A DNA stretch of 64,000 nt from Velthaea sp965214335 (GTDB lineage Bacteria; Vulcanimicrobiota; Vulcanimicrobiia; Vulcanimicrobiales; Vulcanimicrobiaceae): positions 1,291,567-1,355,566 of the forward strand of contig CBDCBO010000005.1 of assembly GCA_965214335.1 (NCBI GenBank). Reading direction: 5' to 3'. How positions within the stretch are numbered: the first letter of the stretch is position 1; each line of letters begins with the position of its first letter. Shown here piece by piece: positions 26,137 through 34,506 of the stretch. Under the pieces are notes generated by a model that searched no databases, was not told the origin of the DNA, and saw only the letters and a program-made list of their open reading frames with translations. Made by a program: the position numbers and the translations under genes.

Positions 26137-27966
26137 GTGGTGCAATCTAAGCCGTTCCTCGTAGCTGTACTCGCCGGAGCTGGGATGCTCGTTGCTTGCG
26201 TCGCCGGCTCTGGGCCCGCGCACGCGCAGGCGCAGCCATCCGTGACCGTTAACGGAAGCGCGGTCGATATCGCACCGTCGCCGATCATTGAGAATGGTCG
26301 CGTCTTTGTGCCCTTACGCGGAGTCTTCGAACAGCTTGGGGCCAGCGTCGTCTACTCCAACGGCACGATCAACGCGACCGGAAACGGGCGCGACATCACG
26401 TTGCAGATCGGTTCAAGCCAAGCAACGGTCAACAATCAGCCGCAGACGATCGACGTGGCACCGTTTATCGTCGGCGCGAGCACGTACGTTCCGCTACGTT
26501 TTATTTCCGAGGCACTTGGTGACAGCGTCAACTGGGACGAAGCCGATAGCATCGCCGCAATCGACACGGGCGGTGGTTCAGCGACCTACTACACGCCCGG
26601 AACGGCGAGTTTCGTCGACACGGCGCCGCCGGCCATTCCGGTGTATGACCAGCCGGAGGTACCACAGCCGGACGCGATCTGGCAACCCGGTTACTGGGCA
26701 TGGGGCTCGAATGGCTATTACTGGGTTCCGGGTACGTGGGTCGAGCCGCCGCAGCCGAACTATTATTGGACCCCCGGATATTGGCAATGGAACAATTACG
26801 GATTTGTTTGGAATCCGGGATACTGGGCTTCCGCTGTCGGGTTTTACGGCGGCGTGAACTACGGAGGCGGATATTCCGGTCGCGGATACGACGGCGGCCG
26901 GTGGTCGAACAATAGGTTTGATTACAATACATACGTTACGAACGTCAACGTAACGAACATCCGCAACGTATATGTAAATCGTACGGTGTACGTCAACACG
27001 GCGCCCCGGCGTATTAGTTATAACGGAGGGCGCGGCGGGCTTATCGTGCGTCCGACCGTACAACAACTCGCGGTTGCCAAAGATCGGCATATCGGCATGA
27101 CCGCGGTGCAGCGTCTCCACGTGCAGGCAGCCGAAGGGGACCGGCGCCTCTTAGCGAGCGTGAACCATGCCAAGCCGCCCGTGCTGGCCGTGGCGCGGCC
27201 ATTGAGCAAGACGAATCCGGCCGCGGGGCGTGTGCCTGCGAACACCGCAGATCGCGTCAATGCGATGGAGAATGTCGCTCCGGCCGTCGTGCGAGCGGCG
27301 CGCGCCGGACATCGTCAACCGGTGCCGGCGGCGGTACCGCATCCGCCGGTACCGCGTCCGGTGGAAGCGACCGCCGCTCGTGCGCCGGCTCCGCTGCTCG
27401 CTGCGCCTGCGCCGACGGCGCCCCGGCCCGCCGCAAATGCGCCCGGCGCCCGGCCACGGCCGGCGCCCCATGTAGCAACGGCCGCCCAAGTGCCGCTACC
27501 GGCACGCCCTCCGGTGTCACGTATTGCGCTACCGGCACATGCGCCGCCGGTGGCGGCTGCTCCCGTGATACGTACGCCGGCCGCCTCGGCGGCCGTTCCG
27601 CCCATTCACCACCCGTCCGTTTACGCCGCGCCGCCCGAACGTCTGCGCGCTATCCCGGCACCCTCGCGCGCACCACGCATCAACGCCGCTCCGCCGGTTC
27701 GGGCGCAGGCAGCGCCGGCCGTGCGAGTAGCGCCACCTGTTCGCGCAATTGCACCGGCGCCGCCGGCTCATGTGGCGCCGCCTGTGCATGCCGCGCCGGT
27801 GCCTCCGGCTGCGCAAGCCGCGCCCGCACCTCCAGCAGCGCACGCCGCGCCGGCACCTCCGGCTGCCCATGGTGCGCCCGCACCACCGGCTGCGCACGCC
27901 GCGCCCGCGGCGACACATGCTGCTCCCGTTCGTGTGGATTCAAAGGACGATAAGCCGCCGCGATGA
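26137..27966 (+). CDS. exported copper-amine-oxidase-N-domain / YXWXPGXW-repeat protein
   Basis: This 609-aa protein has a signal peptide (LVAVLAGAGMLVACVAGSGPAHAQA). Residues 33-145 are a copper-amine-oxidase-like N-terminal domain with both halves of its repeat (ENGRVFVPLRGVFEQLGASV and VGASTYVPLRFISEALGDSV). Then come about four YXWXPGXW motifs (IWQPGYWAWG, YYWVPGTWVEP, YYWTPGYWQW, FVWNPGYW), and a Gly/Tyr/Asn-rich part. The last 200 residues are almost purely Ala/Pro/His with repeated PAPPAAHAA-like units. It is probably a secreted or outer-surface protein. The domain combination is uncommon; the role is unknown. Confidence 0.8.
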   Translation: MVQSKPFLVAVLAGAGMLVACVAGSGPAHAQAQPSVTVNGSAVDIAPSPIIENGRVFVPLRGVFEQLGASVVYSNGTINATGNGRDITLQIGSSQATVNNQPQTIDVAPFIVGASTYVPLRFISEALGDSVNWDEADSIAAIDTGGGSATYYTPGTASFVDTAPPAIPVYDQPEVPQPDAIWQPGYWAWGSNGYYWVPGTWVEPPQPNYYWTPGYWQWNNYGFVWNPGYWASAVGFYGGVNYGGGYSGRGYDGGRWSNNRFDYNTYVTNVNVTNIRNVYVNRTVYVNTAPRRISYNGGRGGLIVRPTVQQLAVAKDRHIGMTAVQRLHVQAAEGDRRLLASVNHAKPPVLAVARPLSKTNPAAGRVPANTADRVNAMENVAPAVVRAARAGHRQPVPAAVPHPPVPRPVEATAARAPAPLLAAPAPTAPRPAANAPGARPRPAPHVATAAQVPLPARPPVSRIALPAHAPPVAAAPVIRTPAASAAVPPIHHPSVYAAPPERLRAIPAPSRAPRINAAPPVRAQAAPAVRVAPPVRAIAPAPPAHVAPPVHAAPVPPAAQAAPAPPAAHAAPAPPAAHGAPAPPAAHAAPAATHAAPVRVDSKDDKPPR

Positions 27967-28302
27967 GCGATCGGCGCCGACGGCAACGCATGCTCATTGT
28001 CTCGGCTTGAAATTCGGAGCGGCGCGGTTGTATCTGCGCGTTATCGTGGCCTGACAGGCACGCGATCGTGCGCTTCATTCGGCTGACGATGACGACAGCG
28101 AACTCGATCAGCGTTATGCCGTGGGCTCAATGGGTTGGCGCGGGCGTAGTCGCACAGGAAACGTGTCTTAAGATGTGCTGGATGCGGTTTGTCCGCCGCG
28201 ATCTTAAGACGCGGGAAGCTCGCCCATTTAGCCACCTCAGCATTTTGAGTCTAGACACGATTTTTTCTGGCGAATTCGCGCTTCAATTGCTGATTTTGAC
28301 TT
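27967..28302. other. intergenic stretch before the attachment site
   Basis: This is 336 bp with no supportable gene; it separates the chromosomal exported protein from the ICE end. Confidence 0.4.
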
Positions 28303-28326
28303 GGGGGCGCTCGGACTCGAACCTAG
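28303..28326 (-). other. tRNA 3'-end fragment, probable ICE attachment site
   Basis: On the minus strand this reads a T-arm, CTAGG-TTCGAGT-CCGAG (four of five pairs), followed by CGCCCCC, as in the acceptor strand of a tRNA. No matching 5' half (GGGGGCG) lies upstream, so it is only the 3' end, as left by integration into a tRNA gene. The tyrosine integrase ends 39 bp away. Confidence 0.6.
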
Positions 28327-28364
28327 ATGACAGACTGGAATTCCGCCTATCCATACGGGAAAGG

Positions 28365-29561
28365 CTAGTCCTCTTGGACTTGTTTTGGCCTTGTTTGTCT
28401 GAGGAACGATTCGAGGATTTGGACCGCCTCACTCGCTTGCTCTTTGTACAGAGTCGTGTACTGAGTCCGCGTCATGCGCGTGCTCGTATGACCCATCATT
28501 CCTGATCGAGTCGCCTCATTGGAGCCAGCGAGATTGCCAAGCGAATTGAAGGCATGCCGAAGTCGCTGAATGGTCACATCGTCAATGCCGAGGGTCTTCA
28601 GATGGCGTCGAAGCGCCGAAGAGAAGGTCTTCGCATTCCAGATTTCGTCGTAGCGACGAAGGCCTTTACCGCCGAAGAAGACCCGATTTAGTGCCTGCGG
28701 GTGGGCGCTGCGATAAGCTAGCAGCAGCGACTGGAGCATCGGGGATAAGGGAATTGCTCTCCGCCCGCTTTCGCCGGTCTTGACGTCTTTGAGCGCAAGG
28801 GTTCGGTCCGCATCGAGCAGTTGAGTCGTCGCATGCATCACGAAGACCACGCCCTGCTCCAAGTCGACGTCCTCCCAGCTCAGTGCAAGCAGTTCGCCGC
28901 GCCGAAGCCCGGTGAACATGCCCATGACGGCAGCGACATGCACGGGTTCGAGTGACTCGTGGTCGATCAGCGTCCGCGCTGCCGCCAGCGAAATCGAGCC
29001 CAACGAGCGGCTCCCTTTCTTCGGGATCGTTACGCCCGCGCATGGGTTGCTATCGATGTATTTCCATAGGACGGCGTCGTTCAGGATTTTCCGTAGTGTA
29101 GTGAAGATGTGATGAACCGTTCGGCGTGACAGCGGTTTATCAACGTACTTACGCTTCTGCTTCATGGATCGCCAGACAGTCTTTGCCTCGTCGATCTGGC
29201 GCGGTCCAATTTCGCCGATTTTATAGGCACCGAGAACGGGCTTTATCTGAAGCCGGATATAGCTCTCTTGAGTGCGCCAATGTGTCGGCGAAATATCTTC
29301 GTCCTCTTCCGATTCAACCATCACGCGTTGCCTACGATGCTTGAGCCATTCGTCGCAAAAGACGGAAAATGGTGTGCGTGCGCGTGCCATCGGAGAAAGA
29401 CCGCGAACGCTTCGTCCGATCAGACGACCGTGTTCCGCTAGCGCCTCCGCCTTCGTTCCACGGAACGCCACGCGCTGCTGCTTATTGACACCATTCGCAT
29501 CACGTTCGTACCAGCGGATCGTCCAGGTATTCGGTGTTTTACCCCGCCGTTGCACTCCCAT
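28365..29561 (-). CDS. tyrosine-type site-specific integrase
   Basis: This is a 398-aa phage-type integrase. It has an N-terminal arm-binding strand set (RRGKTPNTWTIRWYERD), a SAM-like core-binding domain (FSVFCDEWLKHRR...), and a catalytic domain with Arg in FTGLRRGELLALSWEDVD, RLRHAFNSLG, MGHTSTRMT and the Tyr in RTQYTTLYKE. The start at 29561 is preferred over 29636, where the frame merely overlaps the excisionase. Position next to the tRNA-like fragment is classic for ICE integrases. Confidence 0.9.
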   Translation of the reverse strand: MGVQRRGKTPNTWTIRWYERDANGVNKQQRVAFRGTKAEALAEHGRLIGRSVRGLSPMARARTPFSVFCDEWLKHRRQRVMVESEEDEDISPTHWRTQESYIRLQIKPVLGAYKIGEIGPRQIDEAKTVWRSMKQKRKYVDKPLSRRTVHHIFTTLRKILNDAVLWKYIDSNPCAGVTIPKKGSRSLGSISLAAARTLIDHESLEPVHVAAVMGMFTGLRRGELLALSWEDVDLEQGVVFVMHATTQLLDADRTLALKDVKTGESGRRAIPLSPMLQSLLLAYRSAHPQALNRVFFGGKGLRRYDEIWNAKTFSSALRRHLKTLGIDDVTIQRLRHAFNSLGNLAGSNEATRSGMMGHTSTRMTRTQYTTLYKEQASEAVQILESFLRQTRPKQVQED

Positions 29562-29781
29562 ATCGAATGAATCTCTCCAGCTCTTCGCGAGTGATGCGAA
29601 TGGACGCTTTGCCCAGTCGGGTACCACGAATGGCACCGGTCCTCACGAGGCCGTACACCTTGTCGGGGTGACAGCGCAAGACCTGGGCGACTTCTATGAC
29701 GGTGAGAATAGCCAGAGCTGGGTCGATCTCCGGCTCCGATCGCCGAATTTGCGAATCTTGCGCTCTCGAATTTGAAATCAT
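29539..29781 (-). CDS. excisionase-like helix-turn-helix protein
   Basis: This 80-aa protein has an HTH_17/MerR-like excisionase domain: LTVIEVAQVLRCHPDKVYGLVRTGAIRGTRLGKASIRITREELERFI. Such proteins bend att DNA and bias the integrase towards excision. It overlaps the integrase start by 23 bp, so the two are coupled. Confidence 0.82.
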   Translation of the reverse strand: MISNSRAQDSQIRRSEPEIDPALAILTVIEVAQVLRCHPDKVYGLVRTGAIRGTRLGKASIRITREELERFIRYGSATAG

Positions 29782-29889
29782 TGATACTGCATTCCTAAGG
29801 GCAACTCGTCTTAGCGCTAAAAGGTCTGATCCTAGCTGCTAATCAGTCACGCCTGAACGCGATTCCACTAGTCTCCCTAAATCGGAAAT

Positions 29890-29913
29890 TGAGCTTGACC
29901 CGGTTTCCCGGAC
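29890..29913 (+). repeat. IS3 terminal inverted repeat (orfB side)
   Basis: This 24-bp repeat is perfectly complementary to 32393-32416; it is preceded by the AAT target duplication. Confidence 0.9.
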
Positions 29914-29919
29914 GATTTG

Positions 29920-30792
29920 CTAAGCTGCGATCGGCAGCGTCGACTCGTATTGTTCCGGGCTGACATAGCCGAGCGTAGAGTGTCGGCGCTTACGATTGTA
30001 CCAGATCTCAATATAGTCGAAAATAACTGCGCGTGCGATGGCTCGACTTTCCCATATCGGATCACCGAGCTCCGTCTTCATCGTACCAAAGAAGCTCTCG
30101 ACTACGGCATTATCCCAGCATTCAGCTTTCCGACTCATGCTCGCCTTCATTCCGTGTGCTGTGAGAACAGTGCGGAGATCCTCGCTAGCGTATTGGCTTC
30201 CCCGATCAGAGTGAAAGAGCGTTCCTTGGGTTGTTCGTCTGCTCTTAATCGCGGATTTCAACGCGTCAATTACGAGAGTCCGCTCCATCGTGGATTGCAT
30301 CGACCATCCGATAACGCGACGGGAAACAAGATCCAGCACCACCGCCAGATACAGCCAGCCCTCACGCGTTGGCAAGTACGTAATATCGCCAGCCCAGACG
30401 CGATTCTTCTCAGCGATCTCAATCACATCGAACTGCCGCGCGAGCACGTTCTTGGCGATCGGGAGGGCATGACCCGAATCGGTCGTCTTGCGGAAGCGTC
30501 TTGGGCGAATGCCGGCGATTCCAGCCTTTTTCATCAGACGGCCGACACGCTTTTGGCCGATCCGCAGCCCTTGAGCAGCCAACTCGGCATGGATCCGTGG
30601 CCGCCCGTACGTTCGTCGGCTCTCGGCGTGCACGCGCTTTATATTGGCCGCAATCGTAGCGTCTACAAGTGCTCGCGGGCTCGGCGGCCGACCGCGCCAC
30701 TCATAGTATCCGGCGGGCGAAACGCTGAGAAGCTTGCACATCCGGCGTACGCTGTGCTGCGTTCTTTGCTCCTCGATGAACGCGTATTTCAT
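29920..30792 (-). CDS. IS3-family transposase OrfB
   Basis: This is a 290-aa DDE integrase-fold transposase: an HTH_21 region (TYGRPRIHAELAAQGLRIGQ), then Asp in VWAGDITYLPTREGWLYLAVVLDL, Asp in FHSDRGSQYAS and Glu in AVVESFFGTMKTE, ending WYNRKRRHSTLGYVSPEQYE. Upstream, the displaced orfA tail reads KDGAAAFFAKEFR and stops where the orfB ATG begins, as in IS3 elements that use a -1 frameshift. It is intact but cut off from orfA. Confidence 0.93.
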   Translation of the reverse strand: MKYAFIEEQRTQHSVRRMCKLLSVSPAGYYEWRGRPPSPRALVDATIAANIKRVHAESRRTYGRPRIHAELAAQGLRIGQKRVGRLMKKAGIAGIRPRRFRKTTDSGHALPIAKNVLARQFDVIEIAEKNRVWAGDITYLPTREGWLYLAVVLDLVSRRVIGWSMQSTMERTLVIDALKSAIKSRRTTQGTLFHSDRGSQYASEDLRTVLTAHGMKASMSRKAECWDNAVVESFFGTMKTELGDPIWESRAIARAVIFDYIEIWYNRKRRHSTLGYVSPEQYESTLPIAA

Positions 30793-30838
30793 CGGAATTC
30801 CTTCGCAAAGAACGCCGCGGCACCGTCTTTGTCAATAT

Positions 30839-31915
30839 CTATGCCGCAACTCGCACGAGGAGCTCTTGCGCCGGCTCCAGATTGGCAGAAAGTAGGCGGT
30901 AGTAAACGATCGTTGCTAGTGTCCGTTTCAGGCACCGCATTGCCGCAAGGTGGGTCTTGCCCTCGGCGCGTTTACGATCGTAGTACTTACGTCCGTCATG
31001 ATCGCGCTTACGAACCTGGCTCATCGCCGCCACATGTAGCAGACGGTTCAGTTGGCGATCGCCGCCTAAATTCAATCGAACTGCAGAACTTCGACCACTT
31101 GAGCAATCCACAGGAGCCACGCCGCACTTGCTGGCGAACGCGGCAGCGCTACGACAATTGGTAATATCTCCCGAATGGCCGATGATACCCGCGGCAGCAA
31201 CTTCGGAAATACCGTAAATTTGAAGCAGATCCGGGGCAACCCGCTGCACCAACGGGCTGATGTGTCGTTGTATCGATTTTATACGTTCGTTGATGCGGAT
31301 AATGGACTCACATGCGTCTTCAATCTCGTCCAAAATAGCATCAAGAGCGACGTTGGCTGGCACGGATAGTCGCAACTCAGCGGCAGAAGCGGCAAGCCTG
31401 CGGACCGTACGATTCGGGGTGATATCGACTGGTAGCTCTGTTATGCCGATCAGCAAAGCGGCACTGCGTAAGCGATTCGCGGCCCTTGTCCTCTCGCGCA
31501 CGAAGCGATCGCGTTGATCGTAGCGCATACGAAGCGCTCTCTCAACAACGGCGCGGGTGAACTTCGCCAGTCGTTCTGACTCTCTTATTACGGTCTCGGC
31601 GATCGCACGAGCATCGTTTCGATCAGACTTTCCCCTGCTCGAACTATGTTTGCGATTTCGTTGCGTAAGAATGCCAGGAACATCGAATACAGTGGCGCCG
31701 TCCGCGGCAGCGAAGACAGCAAACGCGTAACCATAGGAGCCCGCTCCCTCAAGACCCCACTCGCGACAATCGAGTTGCTTCGCAAGACTTAGCGCTGTCT
31801 GATATCCAATTTCCGTGGTCGCGAACGTGAGTTCTCCTTGAATCTCGCCAACTGCATTGAGGAATACAACAGTGTGAGATGACTTATGGCAATCGACGCC
31901 GGCAACGATCCGCAT
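30839..31915 (-). CDS. IS110-family (DEDD) transposase
   Basis: This is a 358-aa recombinase. The RuvC-like N-domain has Asp in IVAGVDCHKSSHTVVFLN, Glu in WGLEGAGSYGYAF and the KSDRNDARAIAE motif. The C-terminal Transposase_20 domain shows LLQIYGISEVAAAGIIGHSG and ASKCGVAPVDCSSG with the putative catalytic Ser. The ATG at 31915 has a GGAG ribosome site 6 nt upstream; the longer TTG start at 31939 is less likely. It works with an RNA guide in characterised relatives. Confidence 0.93.
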   Translation of the reverse strand: MRIVAGVDCHKSSHTVVFLNAVGEIQGELTFATTEIGYQTALSLAKQLDCREWGLEGAGSYGYAFAVFAAADGATVFDVPGILTQRNRKHSSSRGKSDRNDARAIAETVIRESERLAKFTRAVVERALRMRYDQRDRFVRERTRAANRLRSAALLIGITELPVDITPNRTVRRLAASAAELRLSVPANVALDAILDEIEDACESIIRINERIKSIQRHISPLVQRVAPDLLQIYGISEVAAAGIIGHSGDITNCRSAAAFASKCGVAPVDCSSGRSSAVRLNLGGDRQLNRLLHVAAMSQVRKRDHDGRKYYDRKRAEGKTHLAAMRCLKRTLATIVYYRLLSANLEPAQELLVRVAA

Positions 31916-32089
31916 ACGCTTCTCCAAGGGATCGAGCAAGAACGGCGTAAGTTTATTGAGTCTGACGACCGTCTTTCGAGCCAGGATCTTGCTCGATGGA
32001 ACGATCGTCGTCGACGGGTACAGCCGAGGCCAGGAGTGGCACTTTTTTTACGAGTCAGAACGACGATCTAGCGCTATTATACCAATAAA
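31916..32089 (-). ncRNA. candidate IS110 bridge RNA (left non-coding end)
   Basis: In this family the long non-coding end encodes a bridge RNA with a target loop then a donor loop. Read on the minus strand, two stems stand out. The first is GATCGTCGT/ACGACGATC (32060-32068 with 32003-32011), enclosing CTTTTTTTA (plus strand, 32042-32050), identical to the insertion target at 32090-32098. The second is an 11-bp stem (31987-31997 with 31931-31941) enclosing GTTTATTG (31951-31958), the exact complement of the element tip CAATAAAC (32083-32090). Expression is not shown; the exact RNA ends are unknown. Confidence 0.65.
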
Positions 32090-32351
32090 CTTTTTTTAAT
32101 ATTTCGCGATCTTCACGTAAAGCTGCGTTTTCGCGACGCAGACGGCGGTTTTCATCTTCAAGTGACGTCGGTGGCTTTACCGCCGCTTTCGCGGAACCGG
32201 TTGAGCCGTACTTTCGCCGCCACGTCTGCAGCAGCGAAGGGTGGATTCCCAACTCGCGGGCGATGTGCGACAAACCGTGCTCGCCGGCGGCTACGCGACG
32301 AACCGCGGCTTGCTTAAACTCCTCGCTAAATGATCGACGTTCTTTTCCCAT
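32055..32351 (-). pseudogene. IS3-family OrfA, truncated by IS110
   Basis: The frame begins GKERRSFSEEFKQAAVRRVAAGEHGLSHIARELGIHPSLLQ (HTH of InsE/OrfA) and continues with the leucine zipper ENRRLRRENAALREDREILKK. At the A7-G run it enters the IS110 element and ends after about 10 foreign residues. The missing native tail (DGAAAFFAKEFR) is found at about 30795-30830 on the other side. Confidence 0.88.
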
Positions 32352-32392
32352 GGCACCTCGTAGGCTGGTTCTTCGCCAGCGCTATGTGTGTG

Positions 32393-32416
32393 TCCGGGAA
32401 ACCGGGTCAAGCTCAA
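32393..32416 (-). repeat. IS3 terminal inverted repeat (orfA side)
   Basis: This is a 24-bp perfect complement of 29890-29913, followed by the AAT duplication. Confidence 0.9.
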
Positions 32417-32506
32417 ATTCGGTATAGCGTCGCTCGCACCAATGTCGCCCGCAGCTTGCCTGACGCCACAAGTCACGCTGTCGGCTTTCGGACTACGAAG
32501 CGAAGC

Positions 32507-32773
32507 TTAACCTACTGGAGCGGCGCGCTGGAACCCGAGTGCTGCGCCTTTCGATTTCCCGGCTTGGTCCGGTGAAACAACTCGCCGCAAAGTGCGGTTG
32601 GTGTCAATCTTCGATCTGGAAATGCCGCCGAGTTGGGCCGGGATTGCGGGGAGTTTCATGAGGTCAAGCGCGTCGAGTTCCTTGCTTTCCGCTGTCCGAA
32701 CAATTAATGCCGAAATGGCGATGACGAGCAGCACGTATGCCGTTTTTGCGTTTGCGGCGGCTGCAAGAAGCAA
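32507..32773 (-). CDS. small hypothetical protein with N-terminal membrane segment
   Basis: This 88-aa frame starts with a hydrophobic segment (TAYVLLVIAISALIV) and continues with a polar tail (SKELDALDLMKLPAIP...). Composition is plausible but no family or ribosome site is clear. The rest of 32417-33160 holds no supportable gene. Confidence 0.35.
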   Translation of the reverse strand: MLLAAAANAKTAYVLLVIAISALIVRTAESKELDALDLMKLPAIPAQLGGISRSKIDTNRTLRRVVSPDQAGKSKGAALGFQRAAPVG

Positions 32774-33160
32774 AATGGAGATCGGCTTGAGCTGAAGGTG
32801 GGGCGGCGCTTATGCTTTTATTGGCGGATAGATAATGCACGCGTGTCACCGCGAACATGCAGGTTTCGAACGCCCGCCGCACCGCCCCTCGACACCCCGA
32901 CTATTGCCCAAACACCGATTGAACGGAGTGATTGTGTTCGGGCTCTTGTGGAATTGCAAGAGCGGTAGGCCGAGAGCGAACTTGTCAGTTGACTTGGCTG
33001 CTCGAGGGTAGGCTACCTGAGCTGCAACACACCTACGGTAAGCCAGGAGTTTTGTGCAGCGAATTGTACTTACCGTTCTCGTGACAGCGTACGATAACGT
33101 TCCCGCCCGACTGCTCCGACGTAAGCTACGCCTCTACGTGAATCGCTTGTCGCGTTGCTA

Positions 33161-33880
33161 ATGAAGGAACTACCGACGGCAAGAAGTCTCATCAATATCT
33201 ATTGTGACGAGAGTTCGCATCTGGAGAGCGACGGTCGTATCTTGATGGGCTTGGGTGCTCTGAGCGCACCGCAAAATATTGTTCGTGATGTGGCGCGAGA
33301 TATTCGCCAAATCAAACGATCATACGGCATGCCGGAGCGGCAAGAACTCAAGTGGGTCAAGGTTTCTGAATCCAATTTTGTCGTGTACGCAGCGGTCTTA
33401 AGGCGATTTTTCGATCAGGAAGCGCTTCGGTTCCGCATAGTGCTTGCAGATAAGTCTAAGCTCGACCACGGTGCATATGGGCAGACGCACGACGAGTGGT
33501 ACTACAAAATGTATTTCACATTGCTCACGCGCATTCTGGATCCGCGGAACTCCTATGAAATTTACCTTGACCTCAAAGACACCCTGGGCGGTGCAAAGAT
33601 CAAGAAGATGCACAGAATTTTATCGAATGCAATGTGGGATTTCGACAAGGCGGCAATTCGGCAAATTCAACTCGTGCGTTCGCACGAGATTGCATTGTTA
33701 CAAGTAGCAGACGTTCTAATCGGTGGCGTGTGCTACGCCAACCAGCAGCAACAGAATAGCTCAGCAAAAATTAGACTTGTTGAGTTGATACGTTCTCTAT
33801 CGCATTACCAATTAACCAGAACGACCTCACTAGCAGCTGAAAAATTTAATATCTTCCGTTGGACGGGGACCGTTGCATAA
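33161..33880 (+). CDS. DUF3800 protein
   Basis: This 239-aa protein has the DUF3800 opening INIYCDESSH followed by GRILMGLGALSAP, and the C-terminal VADVLIGGVCYA region. The fold is thought to be RNase H-like with acidic residues, and family members are common in mobile and defence-rich islands. A TTG start at 33155 is possible. Base composition is lower in GC than the chromosome. It is followed by the next gene after 5 bp, so the two are probably an operon. Confidence 0.78.
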   Translation: MKELPTARSLINIYCDESSHLESDGRILMGLGALSAPQNIVRDVARDIRQIKRSYGMPERQELKWVKVSESNFVVYAAVLRRFFDQEALRFRIVLADKSKLDHGAYGQTHDEWYYKMYFTLLTRILDPRNSYEIYLDLKDTLGGAKIKKMHRILSNAMWDFDKAAIRQIQLVRSHEIALLQVADVLIGGVCYANQQQQNSSAKIRLVELIRSLSHYQLTRTTSLAAEKFNIFRWTGTVA

Positions 33881-33885
33881 GCCGA

Positions 33886-34347
33886 ATGGGATATGATTGG
33901 TTACCGACGCCGCTTAACGAGGCGCCTTGCAAGACCGCTGAGCGTTACGCCATATTTCGCCGTGACTACATCGTGTCTCCGCCAACGGTGTTTTTGCCAA
34001 AGTCGTTCAGAGTCGATGAAACAATCGGCGAATACGGTAAAGAGAACGCGTTCATTCACCTAACTACGAGCGGTAAGGCTGATCGGAAGCATGATCCATA
34101 TAGATGTAGCCGCATTGGGTGGGGTAACCCAATTATTGCGCAAGTGGATTCCGCGGAAATCATTACATGGCGCACTCGCCAGCATGGAGAGAATCGCATT
34201 AAGATGGCGCTGAGGGATTTCACATATCTCGTTGTTGTCGCAGTAGATGGATCGAATGTTCGCCTAGTGACCGCCTTTTATGTGCATGACGTTTCGCAAC
34301 GGAAAAAAATACGAAGCGAGTCAACCAGGGGACCGGACGTATTCTAG
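33886..34347 (+). CDS. hypothetical protein, PBECR-like
   Basis: This 153-aa protein contains SAEIITWRTRQHGENRIKMALRDF, then two strands, VVVAVDGSNVRLVTAFYVHDVSQRKKIRSE. This strand-strand-basic pattern recalls the phage-Barnase-EndoU-ColicinE5/D-RelE-like (PBECR) nuclease group, but the resemblance is by eye. It follows DUF3800 by 5 bp and could be its functional partner. Confidence 0.55.
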   Translation: MGYDWLPTPLNEAPCKTAERYAIFRRDYIVSPPTVFLPKSFRVDETIGEYGKENAFIHLTTSGKADRKHDPYRCSRIGWGNPIIAQVDSAEIITWRTRQHGENRIKMALRDFTYLVVVAVDGSNVRLVTAFYVHDVSQRKKIRSESTRGPDVF

Positions 34348-34506
34348 CACCTGCCTAAACCTCGAACCAGTCATAAATGAAGAAATCGCCATCGGTAACC
34401 CCGGGCGATTCCTGGACTCCTTCTACAACCAGGTAGATGAGTTGCGAGTATTCTACTGTGAAGAGCGCCCCCTCGTCAATATCTCGATCATATAGATCGC
34501 GTCGCC

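Larger units (their letters stand above)
30831..32089 (-). mobile_element. IS110-family insertion sequence
   Basis: This is about 1.26 kb, with a CTTT (plus strand) at both junctions (30827-30830 and 32090-32093) and no terminal inverted repeats, as expected for the family. The coding end is almost flush with one tip (8 bp), and the other end has about 174 bp of non-coding sequence upstream of the transposase. It lies inside the A7-G run of the IS3 orfA. Confidence 0.88.
29890..32416 (-). mobile_element. IS3-family insertion sequence, split by an IS110 element
   Basis: Ends are perfect 24-bp inverted repeats beginning TGAGCTTGACC and ending in its complement, with the TGA...TCA tips of IS3 elements. 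A 3-bp AAT (29887-29889 and 32417-32419) flanks it. Inside, orfA and orfB are on the minus strand, separated by the nested IS110 element at 30831-32089. Without that insert the IS is about 1.27 kb, a normal size. Confidence 0.9.
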
